Assembly: GCA_016213935.1 (NCBI GenBank)
Contig: JACQZG010000045.1
Coordinates: forward strand, 1-64,000
Direction: 5' to 3'
Source: Nitrospirota bacterium
Lineage (GTDB): Bacteria; Nitrospirota; Thermodesulfovibrionia; UBA6902
Length of the DNA stretch: 64,000 nucleotides
Shown here: one piece after another, positions 47,702 to 56,050 of the stretch
Position numbering within the stretch: position 1 is the stretch's first letter
Layout of the letters: every line of letters begins with the position of its first letter
Program-made: the position numbers and the translations under genes
The notes under the pieces: generated by a model
What the model saw: the letters and a program-made list of their open reading frames with translations, nothing else
The model's database searches: none
Told to the model about the DNA's origin: nothing

Positions 47702-48160
47702 TTATTCCTCTTTTTTAATTATCTTCCGCGCGGTATCGAGGGCTCCCTCTTCCGCGAATGCGATGGCGGTCATTGCCCTCTCAACCTTTTCCGCAAACGC
47801 CTCTTTGATCTTTGCAACCAGTAAATCAATATCAGCCGGTTTACGGAGAAAATCGAATCCTCCAAGCCTCCTCGCCTCGTCTTCGTCCTTATCCGTGCCG
47901 TGCCCGGTGAGAATAATGACCTGAATTTCAGAGGCGGACTTCTTTATCTCCTTGAGAACCTCTATGCCGTGGAGCCCGGGCATTTTAAGGTCCAGGACTA
48001 TGACATCCGGCGACGTCTTCCTGATAAAGGACAGCGCCTGCTCCCCGTTATAAACTACATCCACCAGCAAGTCCCGCATCTTAAGCCTCTGCGCGAGGGT
48101 ATCGACAAATTCAACTTCGTCATCCACGAGCAGGACTTTTATATCCTTTTTCTTCTTCAT
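47702..48160 (-). CDS. single-domain response regulator
   Basis: A 152-residue receiver with VLLVDDEVEFVDTLAQRLK, phosphoacceptor in DVIVLDLKMPGLHG, VIILTGHGTDKDE and FLRKPADID, plus a 30-residue helical tail (AMTAIAFAEEGALDTARKII). No DNA-binding or enzymatic output domain. GGAGG precedes the ATG. It lies between the degenerate kinase and another receiver, so several single receivers appear to share the same kinases. Confidence 0.9.
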   Translation of the reverse strand: MKKKKDIKVLLVDDEVEFVDTLAQRLKMRDLLVDVVYNGEQALSFIRKTSPDVIVLDLKMPGLHGIEVLKEIKKSASEIQVIILTGHGTDKDEDEARRLGGFDFLRKPADIDLLVAKIKEAFAEKVERAMTAIAFAEEGALDTARKIIKKEE

Positions 48161-48209
48161 TCGCGGCCTCCTTTAAAAATTAGATTATATTTGAATGCAT
48201 TGCCAAAAC

Positions 48210-48878
48210 TCAACCCATATCTTGCATGAGAGGGAGCAGAACGGAAACTCCTCCATTGTCGCGCGTAATACTTCCTCCAAGCAGTAAAGCAATATGTTCC
48301 GGCGGAGCTTCCTGGCAAAATAAATCCACGGGGCCTGCCTTCAGGCTGCCCTCAGGCTTGATTATTATTCTTATCAAGCCTTTTATGTATCCTGTCTCCA
48401 AAATAATCCTGCCCTCTTCGCCGATTTTGCCGAGGCATTCATTAATAAGGCAGAATATCAGCAGCTGCGCCATCGCCGGGTCGCCGTCCATAAGCGGCAA
48501 ATTCTCCTGAAATCTCTTCTCAGCAGTCACCCTCCTCTGATTAAGAAGCCTGTTTAAGAGAATCAGAAGCTCCTCAATACATTCATTTATACTGAATGAC
48601 GTGACGGGTTTGTCCATCCTGTGTCCGAAGCTGTTCAGATTTTTTATAAGCCAGGCGCTTTTTGAAACCTGAGCTTCTACAGCATAAATGGTCTTCAGGC
48701 TTTCAGCGAGGCTCTCTTTGTCCTGCGCCTTCTGAAATTTCATGATGTCCTCAAGCAGCCCCGCCGACTCTTTGATAATGGCAAGATGGTTATTCAGTTC
48801 ATGCGTAAAGACAGAGAGAACCTTTCCGATAAAATTCAATTGTGCAATTCTCAGTTCATGCTGTTTTTCAAGTCCCAT
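48210..48878 (-). CDS. histidine kinase-like protein with degenerate ATPase domain
   Basis: A 222-residue soluble protein. The dimerisation/phosphoacceptor helix has FTHELNNHLAIIKE with histidine near residue 26. The C-terminal half retains an N-box-like ENLPLMDGDPAMAQLLIFCL and INECLGKIG, but lacks the DxGxG and GxGLGL nucleotide-binding boxes of true kinases. It may be a histidine phosphotransfer or phosphatase module linking the sensor kinase to the three receivers around it. No sensor or membrane segment is present. Confidence 0.7.
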   Translation of the reverse strand: MGLEKQHELRIAQLNFIGKVLSVFTHELNNHLAIIKESAGLLEDIMKFQKAQDKESLAESLKTIYAVEAQVSKSAWLIKNLNSFGHRMDKPVTSFSINECIEELLILLNRLLNQRRVTAEKRFQENLPLMDGDPAMAQLLIFCLINECLGKIGEEGRIILETGYIKGLIRIIIKPEGSLKAGPVDLFCQEAPPEHIALLLGGSITRDNGGVSVLLPLMQDMG

Positions 48879-48905
48879 CTTCCCCTCACGCTCACACTTC
48901 GGATT

Positions 48906-49286
48906 TCATCCGACATTGCTCTGCTTGCCCACCGCCTTATCAATCTTTTCAGTCAGTTCATTTATATCAACCGGTTTCATCAGATAGTCGAAATTACTGA
49001 TTCTGATACCTTCAATCTTCTCCTCAAGGTCAATGTGCCCGGTCAGCAATATTACCTTAATATTAGGGGCAAATTCCCTCACGGTCATGAGTATCTCTAA
49101 GCCGCTCATCCCCGGCATTCTAAGGTCAAGCAGTAATATATCCGGAGTATCGCTTTTAGCTATGGCGAAAGTGTCTTCAGCGCAATATACGGCTTTCGCG
49201 TCATAACCGCGCAGCCGCAGGCGCTCGGCCAGCGTTGTAGCGAACTCAATCTCATCATCAACTATAAGCACCTTTACAGGCTTCAT
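48906..49286 (-). CDS. single-domain response regulator
   Basis: A 126-residue receiver: VLIVDDEIEFATTLAERLRL, phosphoacceptor aspartate in DILLLDLRMPGMSG, VILLTGHIDLEEK and YLMKPVDINE. It starts 3 bases after the stop of the membrane-bound sensor kinase, so it is the direct partner of that kinase. No output domain. Confidence 0.92.
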   Translation of the reverse strand: MKPVKVLIVDDEIEFATTLAERLRLRGYDAKAVYCAEDTFAIAKSDTPDILLLDLRMPGMSGLEILMTVREFAPNIKVILLTGHIDLEEKIEGIRISNFDYLMKPVDINELTEKIDKAVGKQSNVG

Positions 49287-49289
49287 GTT

Positions 49290-51026
49290 TTATACCTTGA
49301 CCGCCTCCGCCTTCACTGGAATTTCAACAAAAAACGTTGTCCCCTCATTCACCCTGCTTTTAACAGAGATATTGCCTCCCAGTCTTTTTACCAGCCCGTA
49401 GGTTATAGATAACCCGAGCCCGGTGCCCTTCCCTTTCTGCTTGGTTGTAAAGAAGGGTTCAAAAATATTTTTTTGAATCTCTTCGGGAATGCCGTGCCCG
49501 GTGTCTCTGATTGATACCATTATTATATCCCTACTCTCCCTGCTTTTCATGCCCGTTGTGATTTCAATCACCCCGTCTTCCATGGCATCAATGGCATTTT
49601 TTATTATATTCAAAAATACCTGCTGAAGCTGTATCTTGTCGCTTTCGATCGGGGGCAGGTCATCCGTGAAATTGAATTTGAGCTTGATGCTTTTGTAAAA
49701 AATGTCTTTTTCAAGGAATCCCGTGACCTCTTTCAAAAGGCTGTTGATATCAATAATCTCGACCGGGATATCCGTTCTTCTCGCAAAACCGAGAAGACGG
49801 TGCGTGATTACGCGGCAGCGGTTGACGCTGTCAGATATCCCGACCAAGGTATCCAGCAGTTTATTCTTAAGGGGAAAATCGTCTGACATCCCGATAACAT
49901 CTTTAATCAGGCCCGTTTTCTCGTTTATTATCGCGAGAGGGTTGTTTATCTCATGAGCCACGCCGACTGCGAATTTGCCGAGCGACGCGAGCTTTTCAGC
50001 CTCAACAAGCTGTTCCTGCTTTTTGCGCAGAAGTTCAATGCTCTTTTCGAGCGATTGATGCATCAACTGAAGATGGTCAAGCATCGTGTTGAATGACATC
50101 GCGAGAGAATATGTTTCATCATGTTCTTTGATCGCCGCTCTCTGGCTTAAATCGCCTTCGGAAATCTTCTTTGTTATATCCACCAGCCTTTTAATGGGCG
50201 CAACTATATAGCTGGCGGTTTCGTACACAAAAAAAGGGCCCAGTGTACAGAGCAATAAAATTACGGCAAGCACGATGCGCGGAGTCAGATTAAGAAAGGA
50301 ATTGATTTTCTGCCTCTCACGGTCAGCCACCTCTCCGGTAATCTTTTCAAGCGCGTTACCCGCGCCCTGTAACTCATTTAATGCCGCGCCGCTTTTTTCA
50401 TAAAGGCTTATAAGTTTATGAAGGGAATCAGCATATGGTATACATTCGTTGCAAAAGGGTATCAGGTTTTTCAACTCCGCAAGCCCCTTATGGAGAGCGT
50501 CCAGGGATTTCTTGTCACGATAGAGCATGTAGTTTTTTTCTAAAATCCTTAAATGAAGGACGAAATTCGTAGAAAGCTCAAACGCGTGTTTTCCGCTGAC
50601 AGCAAATGCCTCCAATTCCCTGCCTTCTTCCCTGACTTTTTCCGTGCTGATGCTTTCATTCTGATAATTTTCAAACAAGGCGTTAGAGAGATTAAAATAC
50701 TCCAGAATGGTTTTGCGGAAGCGTGAAAAATTTTCCTCTCCGATTTCATTAATGGTTTTTTCTGAAATGGTGCTCAGGTTCTTTTCAAGTTGACCAATTT
50801 CCGTATTGAGAATATCAAAATGCTCTTTATTTTTATAGTGAACAAAGTTTTTTTCGTTTCTCCGGACCTCAAGGACTTGCTCTTTTAAATCATCAGCGAT
50901 TAAAACAAAACCCTGTCTTTTCTTTACGTCTTTTATGTATACATAAGTGAGCACACCGCCGAGAATTGCGATAAATGAGGGAATTGCAATACCTATAATC
51001 ATCTTATGCCAGATTTTCAGGTTCAT
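49290..51026 (-). CDS. membrane sensor histidine kinase (HAMP, HisKA, HATPase)
   Basis: A 578-residue kinase. Transmembrane segments near residues 10-28 and 253-275 flank a helical periplasmic sensor of about 220 residues (four-helix, McpB/HBM-like in look, with CNECIPYADSLHKL). A HAMP linker follows (VAPIKRLVDITKKISEGDLS), then phosphoacceptor VAHEINNPLAIINEKTG (histidine near 358), N-box IIKNAID, and DTGHGIPEEI with GKGTGLGLSITYGLV. A full, active kinase is expected. It lies downstream of the NhaD antiporter and upstream of its receiver. Confidence 0.92.
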   Translation of the reverse strand: MNLKIWHKMIIGIAIPSFIAILGGVLTYVYIKDVKKRQGFVLIADDLKEQVLEVRRNEKNFVHYKNKEHFDILNTEIGQLEKNLSTISEKTINEIGEENFSRFRKTILEYFNLSNALFENYQNESISTEKVREEGRELEAFAVSGKHAFELSTNFVLHLRILEKNYMLYRDKKSLDALHKGLAELKNLIPFCNECIPYADSLHKLISLYEKSGAALNELQGAGNALEKITGEVADRERQKINSFLNLTPRIVLAVILLLCTLGPFFVYETASYIVAPIKRLVDITKKISEGDLSQRAAIKEHDETYSLAMSFNTMLDHLQLMHQSLEKSIELLRKKQEQLVEAEKLASLGKFAVGVAHEINNPLAIINEKTGLIKDVIGMSDDFPLKNKLLDTLVGISDSVNRCRVITHRLLGFARRTDIPVEIIDINSLLKEVTGFLEKDIFYKSIKLKFNFTDDLPPIESDKIQLQQVFLNIIKNAIDAMEDGVIEITTGMKSRESRDIIMVSIRDTGHGIPEEIQKNIFEPFFTTKQKGKGTGLGLSITYGLVKRLGGNISVKSRVNEGTTFFVEIPVKAEAVKV

Positions 51027-51089
51027 CTAATTTGCCTTCGTGTTAAGGATACAATATTCCGAAGCATCGAGGGAAGAAAAAAATAATAC

Positions 51090-52370
51090 TCAGTGCAGCA
51101 ATTTGTACTGGACTATATACGCGGCAACGCCCGCGAAATACCCGGCAAAGGCTAATGGGCCGATACGGCGCGCATACCAGAAGAATTCAATCTTCTCAAG
51201 TCCCATTGCAGCCACACCCGCGGCAGAGCCGATGATAAGTATGGAACCTCCCGTGCCTGCGCAGTACGCCATGAACTCCCAGAGAAAGGAGTCCGGCGGG
51301 AACTGGGAAAGCGGGTACATGCCCATGGATGCGGCCACGAGGGGAATATTATCTATGACAGCGGAACAAAGGCCGATGATAATGACGATCAGGGACTGGT
51401 TGCCAAGCTTGGCGTCGAGCCATCCGGCCAGGGACGGGAGCATGCCGTTGGCGGAAAGGGCAGCAACGGCCAAAAGGATACCGATGAAGAACACTACTGA
51501 CGCCATATCAATACGTTTCAGCGCCTTGGCAAGCCTGAGGTGGTCCTTCTCTTCGTCGGGCTTGTTGCGATGCAAGATATTTCCCACAAACCAGAGGACT
51601 CCGAGGGCAAGCAATATGCCGAGATACGGAGGCAGATGAGTCACTGCCTTGAATATCGGGACAAAGATAAGGGAACCAACCCCCATAAAGAACATCAGAT
51701 TCTTTTCAAAAGGCGATGTGCTGCCCGCTCCGTTTTCGACCTTGTCCGGGGGCACAACATCACCTTTGAGGATGAAAGAGGCTATAGCAAGAGGGACCAG
51801 CAGATTAATCATGGAGGAGATCCAAAGGCCCTTCATGATATTGCCTGTCGTGACCTGTCCGCCTATCCAGAGCATAGTGGTGGTCACATCTCCGATAGGC
51901 GTCCATGCTCCGCCCGCATTGGCGGCAATCACAATAATGCCCGCGAAGAAGAGTCGTTGTTTATGCTCTTTCAATAGGCGTTTCATTAATGCGATCATCA
52001 CGATGGTGGTTGTCATGTTATCAAGTATGGAAGAAAGGTAGAAAGAAATAAAACCGATTATCCAGAGCAGGCTCGTCAGCTTGGTGGCCTTGATGCGGGA
52101 GGTAATGACCTCGAAGCCTCCGTGGGAGTCTGTCACCTCGACAATGGTCATGGCGCAGATAAGAAAGAATACGATAGCTGCAGTTTCTGCTAATTTTTCC
52201 GTAAGTTGATGTATCACTCCTTCAACACCCAGCGGGCTTGCAAATGAATATAGAGTCCACATCAGGCCAGCGGCCATCAGGGCTGTGGCTGACTTGTTGA
52301 TCCTGATCGGATGCTCAAGCGCAATCATGGAATAGGCTATCACAAATACAACTGCTACCATGGTCATCAT
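51090..52370 (-). CDS. nhaD: NhaD-type sodium/proton antiporter
   Basis: A 426-residue protein with about 11-12 membrane segments of the ArsB/NhaD ion-transporter superfamily. NhaD-like features are IALEHPIRINKSATALMAAG near the start, FYLSSILDNMTTTIVMIALM, the ANAGGAWTPIGDVTTTMLWI block and AVIDNIPLVAASMGMY. NhaD exchanges sodium for protons. It follows the carbonic-anhydrase-like gene by 15 bases in the GntR-led series, so ion exchange and CO2 chemistry may be coupled here. Confidence 0.88.
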   Translation of the reverse strand: MMTMVAVVFVIAYSMIALEHPIRINKSATALMAAGLMWTLYSFASPLGVEGVIHQLTEKLAETAAIVFFLICAMTIVEVTDSHGGFEVITSRIKATKLTSLLWIIGFISFYLSSILDNMTTTIVMIALMKRLLKEHKQRLFFAGIIVIAANAGGAWTPIGDVTTTMLWIGGQVTTGNIMKGLWISSMINLLVPLAIASFILKGDVVPPDKVENGAGSTSPFEKNLMFFMGVGSLIFVPIFKAVTHLPPYLGILLALGVLWFVGNILHRNKPDEEKDHLRLAKALKRIDMASVVFFIGILLAVAALSANGMLPSLAGWLDAKLGNQSLIVIIIGLCSAVIDNIPLVAASMGMYPLSQFPPDSFLWEFMAYCAGTGGSILIIGSAAGVAAMGLEKIEFFWYARRIGPLAFAGYFAGVAAYIVQYKLLH

Positions 52371-52385
52371 ATGATTAATCCCCCG

Positions 52386-53099
52386 TTAAAATATAATTTC
52401 TTCCCTTACATTATGAACGACAACATATCCGGAAGCGTTCCCGACATAGTTAGCGTCTGGCCCGTGTATCTGAATGCCTGTCAGTATTGCATAATCGCTT
52501 CGGCTTTTATCAATAATTGTGTTTATTGCATGCTCAAGGTCTTTCTGAATGACTTTCTGCGTTATTTTTGTCAGTTCAAGCAAATCCGGGATATGGCCAT
52601 ACGGAATCTCTCTCAGCAACCGTCTTTTAAGCAGGTTCTGCTCAAGGTCTATGTCATCCATCGAAAGATTCAACGAACCTTTTGTCATCTCCTTCTGAAA
52701 TGCGACAAGCGCGCCGCACGCAGCAGATTCTTCCTCTCTTCCAGTGCGCATGCAGGCTCCAAGCCGTCCGTCTTTGTCAATTGCGATATGGGGAAGCGCG
52801 TAATAAACATAACGTTCTCTGCCTTCCACATTCGGAGCATGGTGCATTGCGGCCGCCAGCCCTGTCTGCCCGGCGAAAAACATGCCTCCGAGGCTCGAGA
52901 GGTTAAAGGCTTCGCCCCACATGTGTTTGATAATGCTGCGAAGCGACTGTGAGATTTCATCTCTGCAGATGCATGTGGAAGCGATTGAGTTTTCATCGCT
53001 GAATCCTAATTCATTAAGCGCAGCGTATGTCTTTTTAACAAAATCAATCTCAGTATATACGCTGTTAAAATACTTTTTCAGAATATCTTCAAAAGCCAC
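52386..53099 (-). CDS. LCIB/C-type beta-carbonic anhydrase-like protein
   Basis: The 237-residue protein shows the pattern I associate with limiting-CO2-inducible B/C-type beta-carbonic anhydrases: STCICRDEISQSL, then LSSLGGMFFAGQTGLAAAMH, LPHIAIDKDGRLG and SAACGALVAF. Putative zinc ligands are Cys45, His104 and Cys128, with Asp47 and Arg46 near the site. I prefer the GTG start at 53099 because AGGAGG lies four bases before it; a longer frame to 53144 would overlap the transporter gene. These enzymes interconvert CO2 and bicarbonate. It sits between a DASS transporter and NhaD. Motif recognition is from memory; the assignment should be tested. Confidence 0.7.
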   Translation of the reverse strand: MAFEDILKKYFNSVYTEIDFVKKTYAALNELGFSDENSIASTCICRDEISQSLRSIIKHMWGEAFNLSSLGGMFFAGQTGLAAAMHHAPNVEGRERYVYYALPHIAIDKDGRLGACMRTGREEESAACGALVAFQKEMTKGSLNLSMDDIDLEQNLLKRRLLREIPYGHIPDLLELTKITQKVIQKDLEHAINTIIDKSRSDYAILTGIQIHGPDANYVGNASGYVVVHNVREEIIF

Positions 53100-53107
53100 G
53101 CTTCCTC

Positions 53108-54625
53108 CTATTTCAACACCGTCGGCATTCCCAGTATCGGCCAAAGCGTCAGTATTAGCACGCCTATAATCGCTACCAGCCCGATGCTCAGCAATATCCC
53201 GTGCTTGAAAAACTCGCCGGTGGTAAACTGTTTTGACTCATAGGCAATGGCATTCGGCGCGGCTCCGATAAGCAACACGAAAGGCATTCCGGCAGTTGCG
53301 AGCGACGAATAGAATATTACGTCAGGCGAGACGCCGAGATATTGAGCGATAACAAGAGAGACCGGAAGCGAGATGGCTATTGCCGCCACATTCATAATAA
53401 AGTTCGTCATTATCAGGACAAATGTTGCTATGCTCAGGATGAATACGAGCCAATGCGCGTTCTGAAACATGACAAGCCAGTTGACAGCCATCCACTGCGC
53501 CGCGCCTGTTTTCCAGAGGCAGAAGCCTATGCTCATGGCGCCGCTGAAGAGAAGGATTATGTTCCAGGGAATTTCTTCAAGCTCTTTAACAGTGAGGATT
53601 TTAAAAATAAAGAAGAGAAGCGTTGAAATAAGAATTAATGCCGCCCTGTCCATTGACTTTAGTGCCGGCACAAAAGACTGCATGGACATGAGTATTACAA
53701 CGCCTATAACCGTAAGAATGACGAACTTCTCGTTTCTGGTCATGGGGCCGAGCTCTTTGGAAAGCTTTTTGACCTTCTCCTTCAGCCCGTCAATGGCGCT
53801 CTTTTCGGGTTTCAGGAATATCATCAGATAACCCCATATAAGAAAGACCATAAGCCAGCCGAGGAAGAACATGTATTTGGTCATTTCAAAAAAACCTATG
53901 TCCCTGCCGGTAAATTCTTTAAACATACCCGCGCCTGCCGCGGCGCGAGCTGAGCCGAGGAATGTGATGATGCTTCCCGCGCCTGCGGCATAAGCCATGC
54001 CTATAAATAGAGCCTTGCCGAAATTGGTCTGCTTGTCGCCCTCTCCGTATAGCGAGTAGATCGCCAAGAGAATCGGAAATACGGTAGCCGCCGCCGCCGT
54101 GTGCGCCATAAGATGCGCAAGCCCGGCTGTAACAACCAGCGCCCCTAATAAGATCATGCTTATCTTTTCACCGACAACTGCGAGCATTTTATACGCGAGG
54201 CGTTTTGTCAGCCCTGTTGTTGAAAAAGCGAGCCCGACAACCACTGAGCCGAATATGAACATGACCGACGGGTCCATGAAGTCTTTAAAAGCGTCTTTTG
54301 CGGAACGTATGCTGAACAATGCCTGAAACACGCCGATCGCGATGGATGTAACGCCTATCGGCAATACCTCAAATACCCACCATACGCCTGCCATTGCAAA
54401 GAGCGCGATGGCCCCTTTCCCTTCCGTTGACAACGGAAATGCCTTTCCGCTCGGGTCAACCGCGTCCTTCCATTGAGGCATAAAATAGATGAAAAGAAAA
54501 AGTCCCAATCCCAATAAAATAAAAAAGACCCGCTTCCAGTCAAACGGTATTTTAGGAGCCGCGACAACAATATCTTTCGGCGGTTCCGGCAATCCCGCAG
54601 TTTTATTGATATCTTTATCTGTCAT
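53108..54625 (-). CDS. DASS/SLC13 family sodium-coupled anion transporter
   Basis: A 505-residue protein with about 12 membrane segments, of the divalent anion:sodium symporter family. Visible are MAGVWWVFEVLPIGVTSIAI, FIFGSVVVGLAFSTTGLTKR, AHTAAAATVFPILLAI, IILLFSGAMSIGFCLWKTGA and GMPFVLLIGAAPNAIAYESK, corresponding to the two sodium/substrate hairpins. Family substrates are dicarboxylates, citrate or sulfate; the canonical SNT clip is altered (SSLATAGMPF), so the substrate is open. It is followed by the carbonic-anhydrase-like gene, whose ribosome site overlaps its stop, and preceded by a CBS protein. Confidence 0.88.
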   Translation of the reverse strand: MTDKDINKTAGLPEPPKDIVVAAPKIPFDWKRVFFILLGLGLFLFIYFMPQWKDAVDPSGKAFPLSTEGKGAIALFAMAGVWWVFEVLPIGVTSIAIGVFQALFSIRSAKDAFKDFMDPSVMFIFGSVVVGLAFSTTGLTKRLAYKMLAVVGEKISMILLGALVVTAGLAHLMAHTAAAATVFPILLAIYSLYGEGDKQTNFGKALFIGMAYAAGAGSIITFLGSARAAAGAGMFKEFTGRDIGFFEMTKYMFFLGWLMVFLIWGYLMIFLKPEKSAIDGLKEKVKKLSKELGPMTRNEKFVILTVIGVVILMSMQSFVPALKSMDRAALILISTLLFFIFKILTVKELEEIPWNIILLFSGAMSIGFCLWKTGAAQWMAVNWLVMFQNAHWLVFILSIATFVLIMTNFIMNVAAIAISLPVSLVIAQYLGVSPDVIFYSSLATAGMPFVLLIGAAPNAIAYESKQFTTGEFFKHGILLSIGLVAIIGVLILTLWPILGMPTVLK

Positions 54626-54639
54626 TATATTTGCCTCCT

Positions 54640-55161
54640 TTAACCCTTCAAAATTATGTTTGAAATTTCATCGAATATTTCTACCAGCCTGACTACGCCG
54701 ACAAGCTTCTTTTTGTTTTCCAGAACGGGCAGTAAAACCAAATCGTTATGAATCATGAGGTATGCCGCTTTTGCAATTGGATCATTGGGATCGACAAAGA
54801 CCTTTGCAGGAACCATAACTTCGCTTATCTGCTTTTCGGAAAGTTCTTTTGATTTTTCATCAAATAAACTGTCCCACAAAAGCGAGAGCCCTGCCTCATC
54901 CTGCGCCGGAACCTGCGCCTTAGTCGTAGGCTTCATGAATTTCGGCTCAAGCCCTTTAAGAATATCCTTGAGGCTCAATGTGCCGACGAGATTATACTTT
55001 TCGTCAAAAACGAGTATTGCCAGCGGCCGGATGCATTTCTCATCGGTAAGCAATGATTTTTTTGTAACCCCCATAGCCTGTTTAATCGAAAACCAGTAAG
55101 GGATATGAGGAAACTGAAAAACATCCATCATTAAATCCGTTACATTTTTACTTTGTGACAT
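54640..55161 (-). CDS. CBS-pair protein
   Basis: A 173-residue soluble protein with two CBS motifs, about residues 5-72 (LAILVFDEKYNLVGTLSLKD) and 108-165 (ISEVMVPAKVFVDPNDPIAK, LLPVLENKKKLVGVVRLVEI). CBS pairs bind adenine nucleotides and often gate transporters. It starts 14 bases before the DASS gene, so it may sense energy state and control that transporter. Confidence 0.9.
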   Translation of the reverse strand: MSQSKNVTDLMMDVFQFPHIPYWFSIKQAMGVTKKSLLTDEKCIRPLAILVFDEKYNLVGTLSLKDILKGLEPKFMKPTTKAQVPAQDEAGLSLLWDSLFDEKSKELSEKQISEVMVPAKVFVDPNDPIAKAAYLMIHNDLVLLPVLENKKKLVGVVRLVEIFDEISNIILKG

Positions 55162-55213
55162 AACCCCTCCTTTTTTAAAAGTTCAATTCATTAGATATTA
55201 TTAATCCGGCTCT

Positions 55214-55951
55214 TCACTGGCTTCTGTCAAGTTCTATAAAAAACCTGAAACGTTCAGGCTGCTTGATCGACCGCGTATATTGTATCTGAGTCTCGCCTGA
55301 ATAATAAAACTGTTCTATAAGCAGCGCGGCAGAATCTTCCCGCAATTCCAGCAAGCTTGCTTCATCGGCGCTGAGATACGCGATTCCGATATAGCCTTTG
55401 ACTTTTGTGATTTTTATGTTATGTTTTGCTTCGAGCAATTCAAGCAGTGAATTATGCTCCAGATCGTCGCTTAAGAGCTGAGGGCAGACATGATGAGGTA
55501 TATACGTCTCCTGAAGCAGGACAGGCTCATTGTCCACGAGGCGAAGCCTTTTCAGGTAAATTACATGGGCATCATCATGAACATCCAGCTTTAAATTTAT
55601 CTCATCAGTCGGCATCATCACTGTCTGGGCAAGCACTTTTGTCTCAAAAACCACCCCGGCCTCAAGCATTAATTCCTTAAAACTTGTGAGCATGGAAAGC
55701 CCCTCTGGAATGACCCTCTTGCAGACAAAAGTCCCTTTGCCCTGCTGCCGCCTGAGATAACCCTGCCTCACCATCTCTGAAATCGCAAGCCGCACAGTAG
55801 CCTTGCTTATTTCATAAATCTTGCAGAGGTCTTCTTCGGTCGGTATTTGAGTGTCAACCTTCCATTCCCCGCTCTCTATTTTTCCTTTTAACAATTCATA
55901 GAGCTGAACATAAAGTTTTTGAGAATATTCTCTGTTAATCAATCCGCCCAT
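55214..55951 (-). CDS. GntR family (HutC-type) transcriptional regulator
   Basis: A 245-residue regulator with an N-terminal winged helix-turn-helix (YVQLYELLKGKIESGEWKVD, TEEDLCKIYEISKATVRLAI, RRQQGKGTFVCKR) and a C-terminal UTRA ligand-binding domain (LKRLRLVDNEPVLLQETYIP ... FYYSGETQIQYTRSIKQPE). ATG 55951 is preferred over a TTG two codons earlier. A perfect 48-bp palindrome lies 9 bases upstream and covers its own promoter and the space to the divergent PEP-synthase-like gene, so autoregulation and control of both sides is likely. Effector unknown. Confidence 0.93.
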   Translation of the reverse strand: MGGLINREYSQKLYVQLYELLKGKIESGEWKVDTQIPTEEDLCKIYEISKATVRLAISEMVRQGYLRRQQGKGTFVCKRVIPEGLSMLTSFKELMLEAGVVFETKVLAQTVMMPTDEINLKLDVHDDAHVIYLKRLRLVDNEPVLLQETYIPHHVCPQLLSDDLEHNSLLELLEAKHNIKITKVKGYIGIAYLSADEASLLELREDSAALLIEQFYYSGETQIQYTRSIKQPERFRFFIELDRSQ

Positions 55952-55960
55952 TTTCAAGTT

Positions 55961-56008
55961 GGTTATGTTATTATAATGTTATGATTAATTCATTATAATA
56001 ACATAACC
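55961..56008. promoter_or_regulatory. perfect 18-12-18 palindrome, likely GntR operator
   Basis: Arms GGTTATGTTATTATAATG (55961-55978) and its exact complement (55991-56008) flank a 12-base spacer. Each arm contains a TATAAT, so occupied arms would block promoters in both directions. Two half-operators related by symmetry fit two dimers of the adjacent HutC-type regulator. Confidence 0.8.
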
Positions 56009-56020
56009 TTATCTTGTCAA
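55992..56020 (-). promoter_or_regulatory. consensus sigma70 promoter of the GntR-led series
   Basis: On the minus strand TTGACA (56020-56015), a 17-base spacer and TATAAT (55997-55992) form a perfect consensus promoter. The -10 box and most of the spacer lie inside the right arm of the palindrome, so binding there would block polymerase. Such a strong promoter under repression suggests an on/off switch. Confidence 0.75.
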
Positions 56021-56050
56021 GATTTATTTTTTGATAGGGTATAATTAACT

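Noticed and set aside
53108..54625. Naming the DASS protein a specific bicarbonate, sulfate or citrate transporter
   Set aside because: The substrate motif is altered and the family is broad; context alone cannot settle it.
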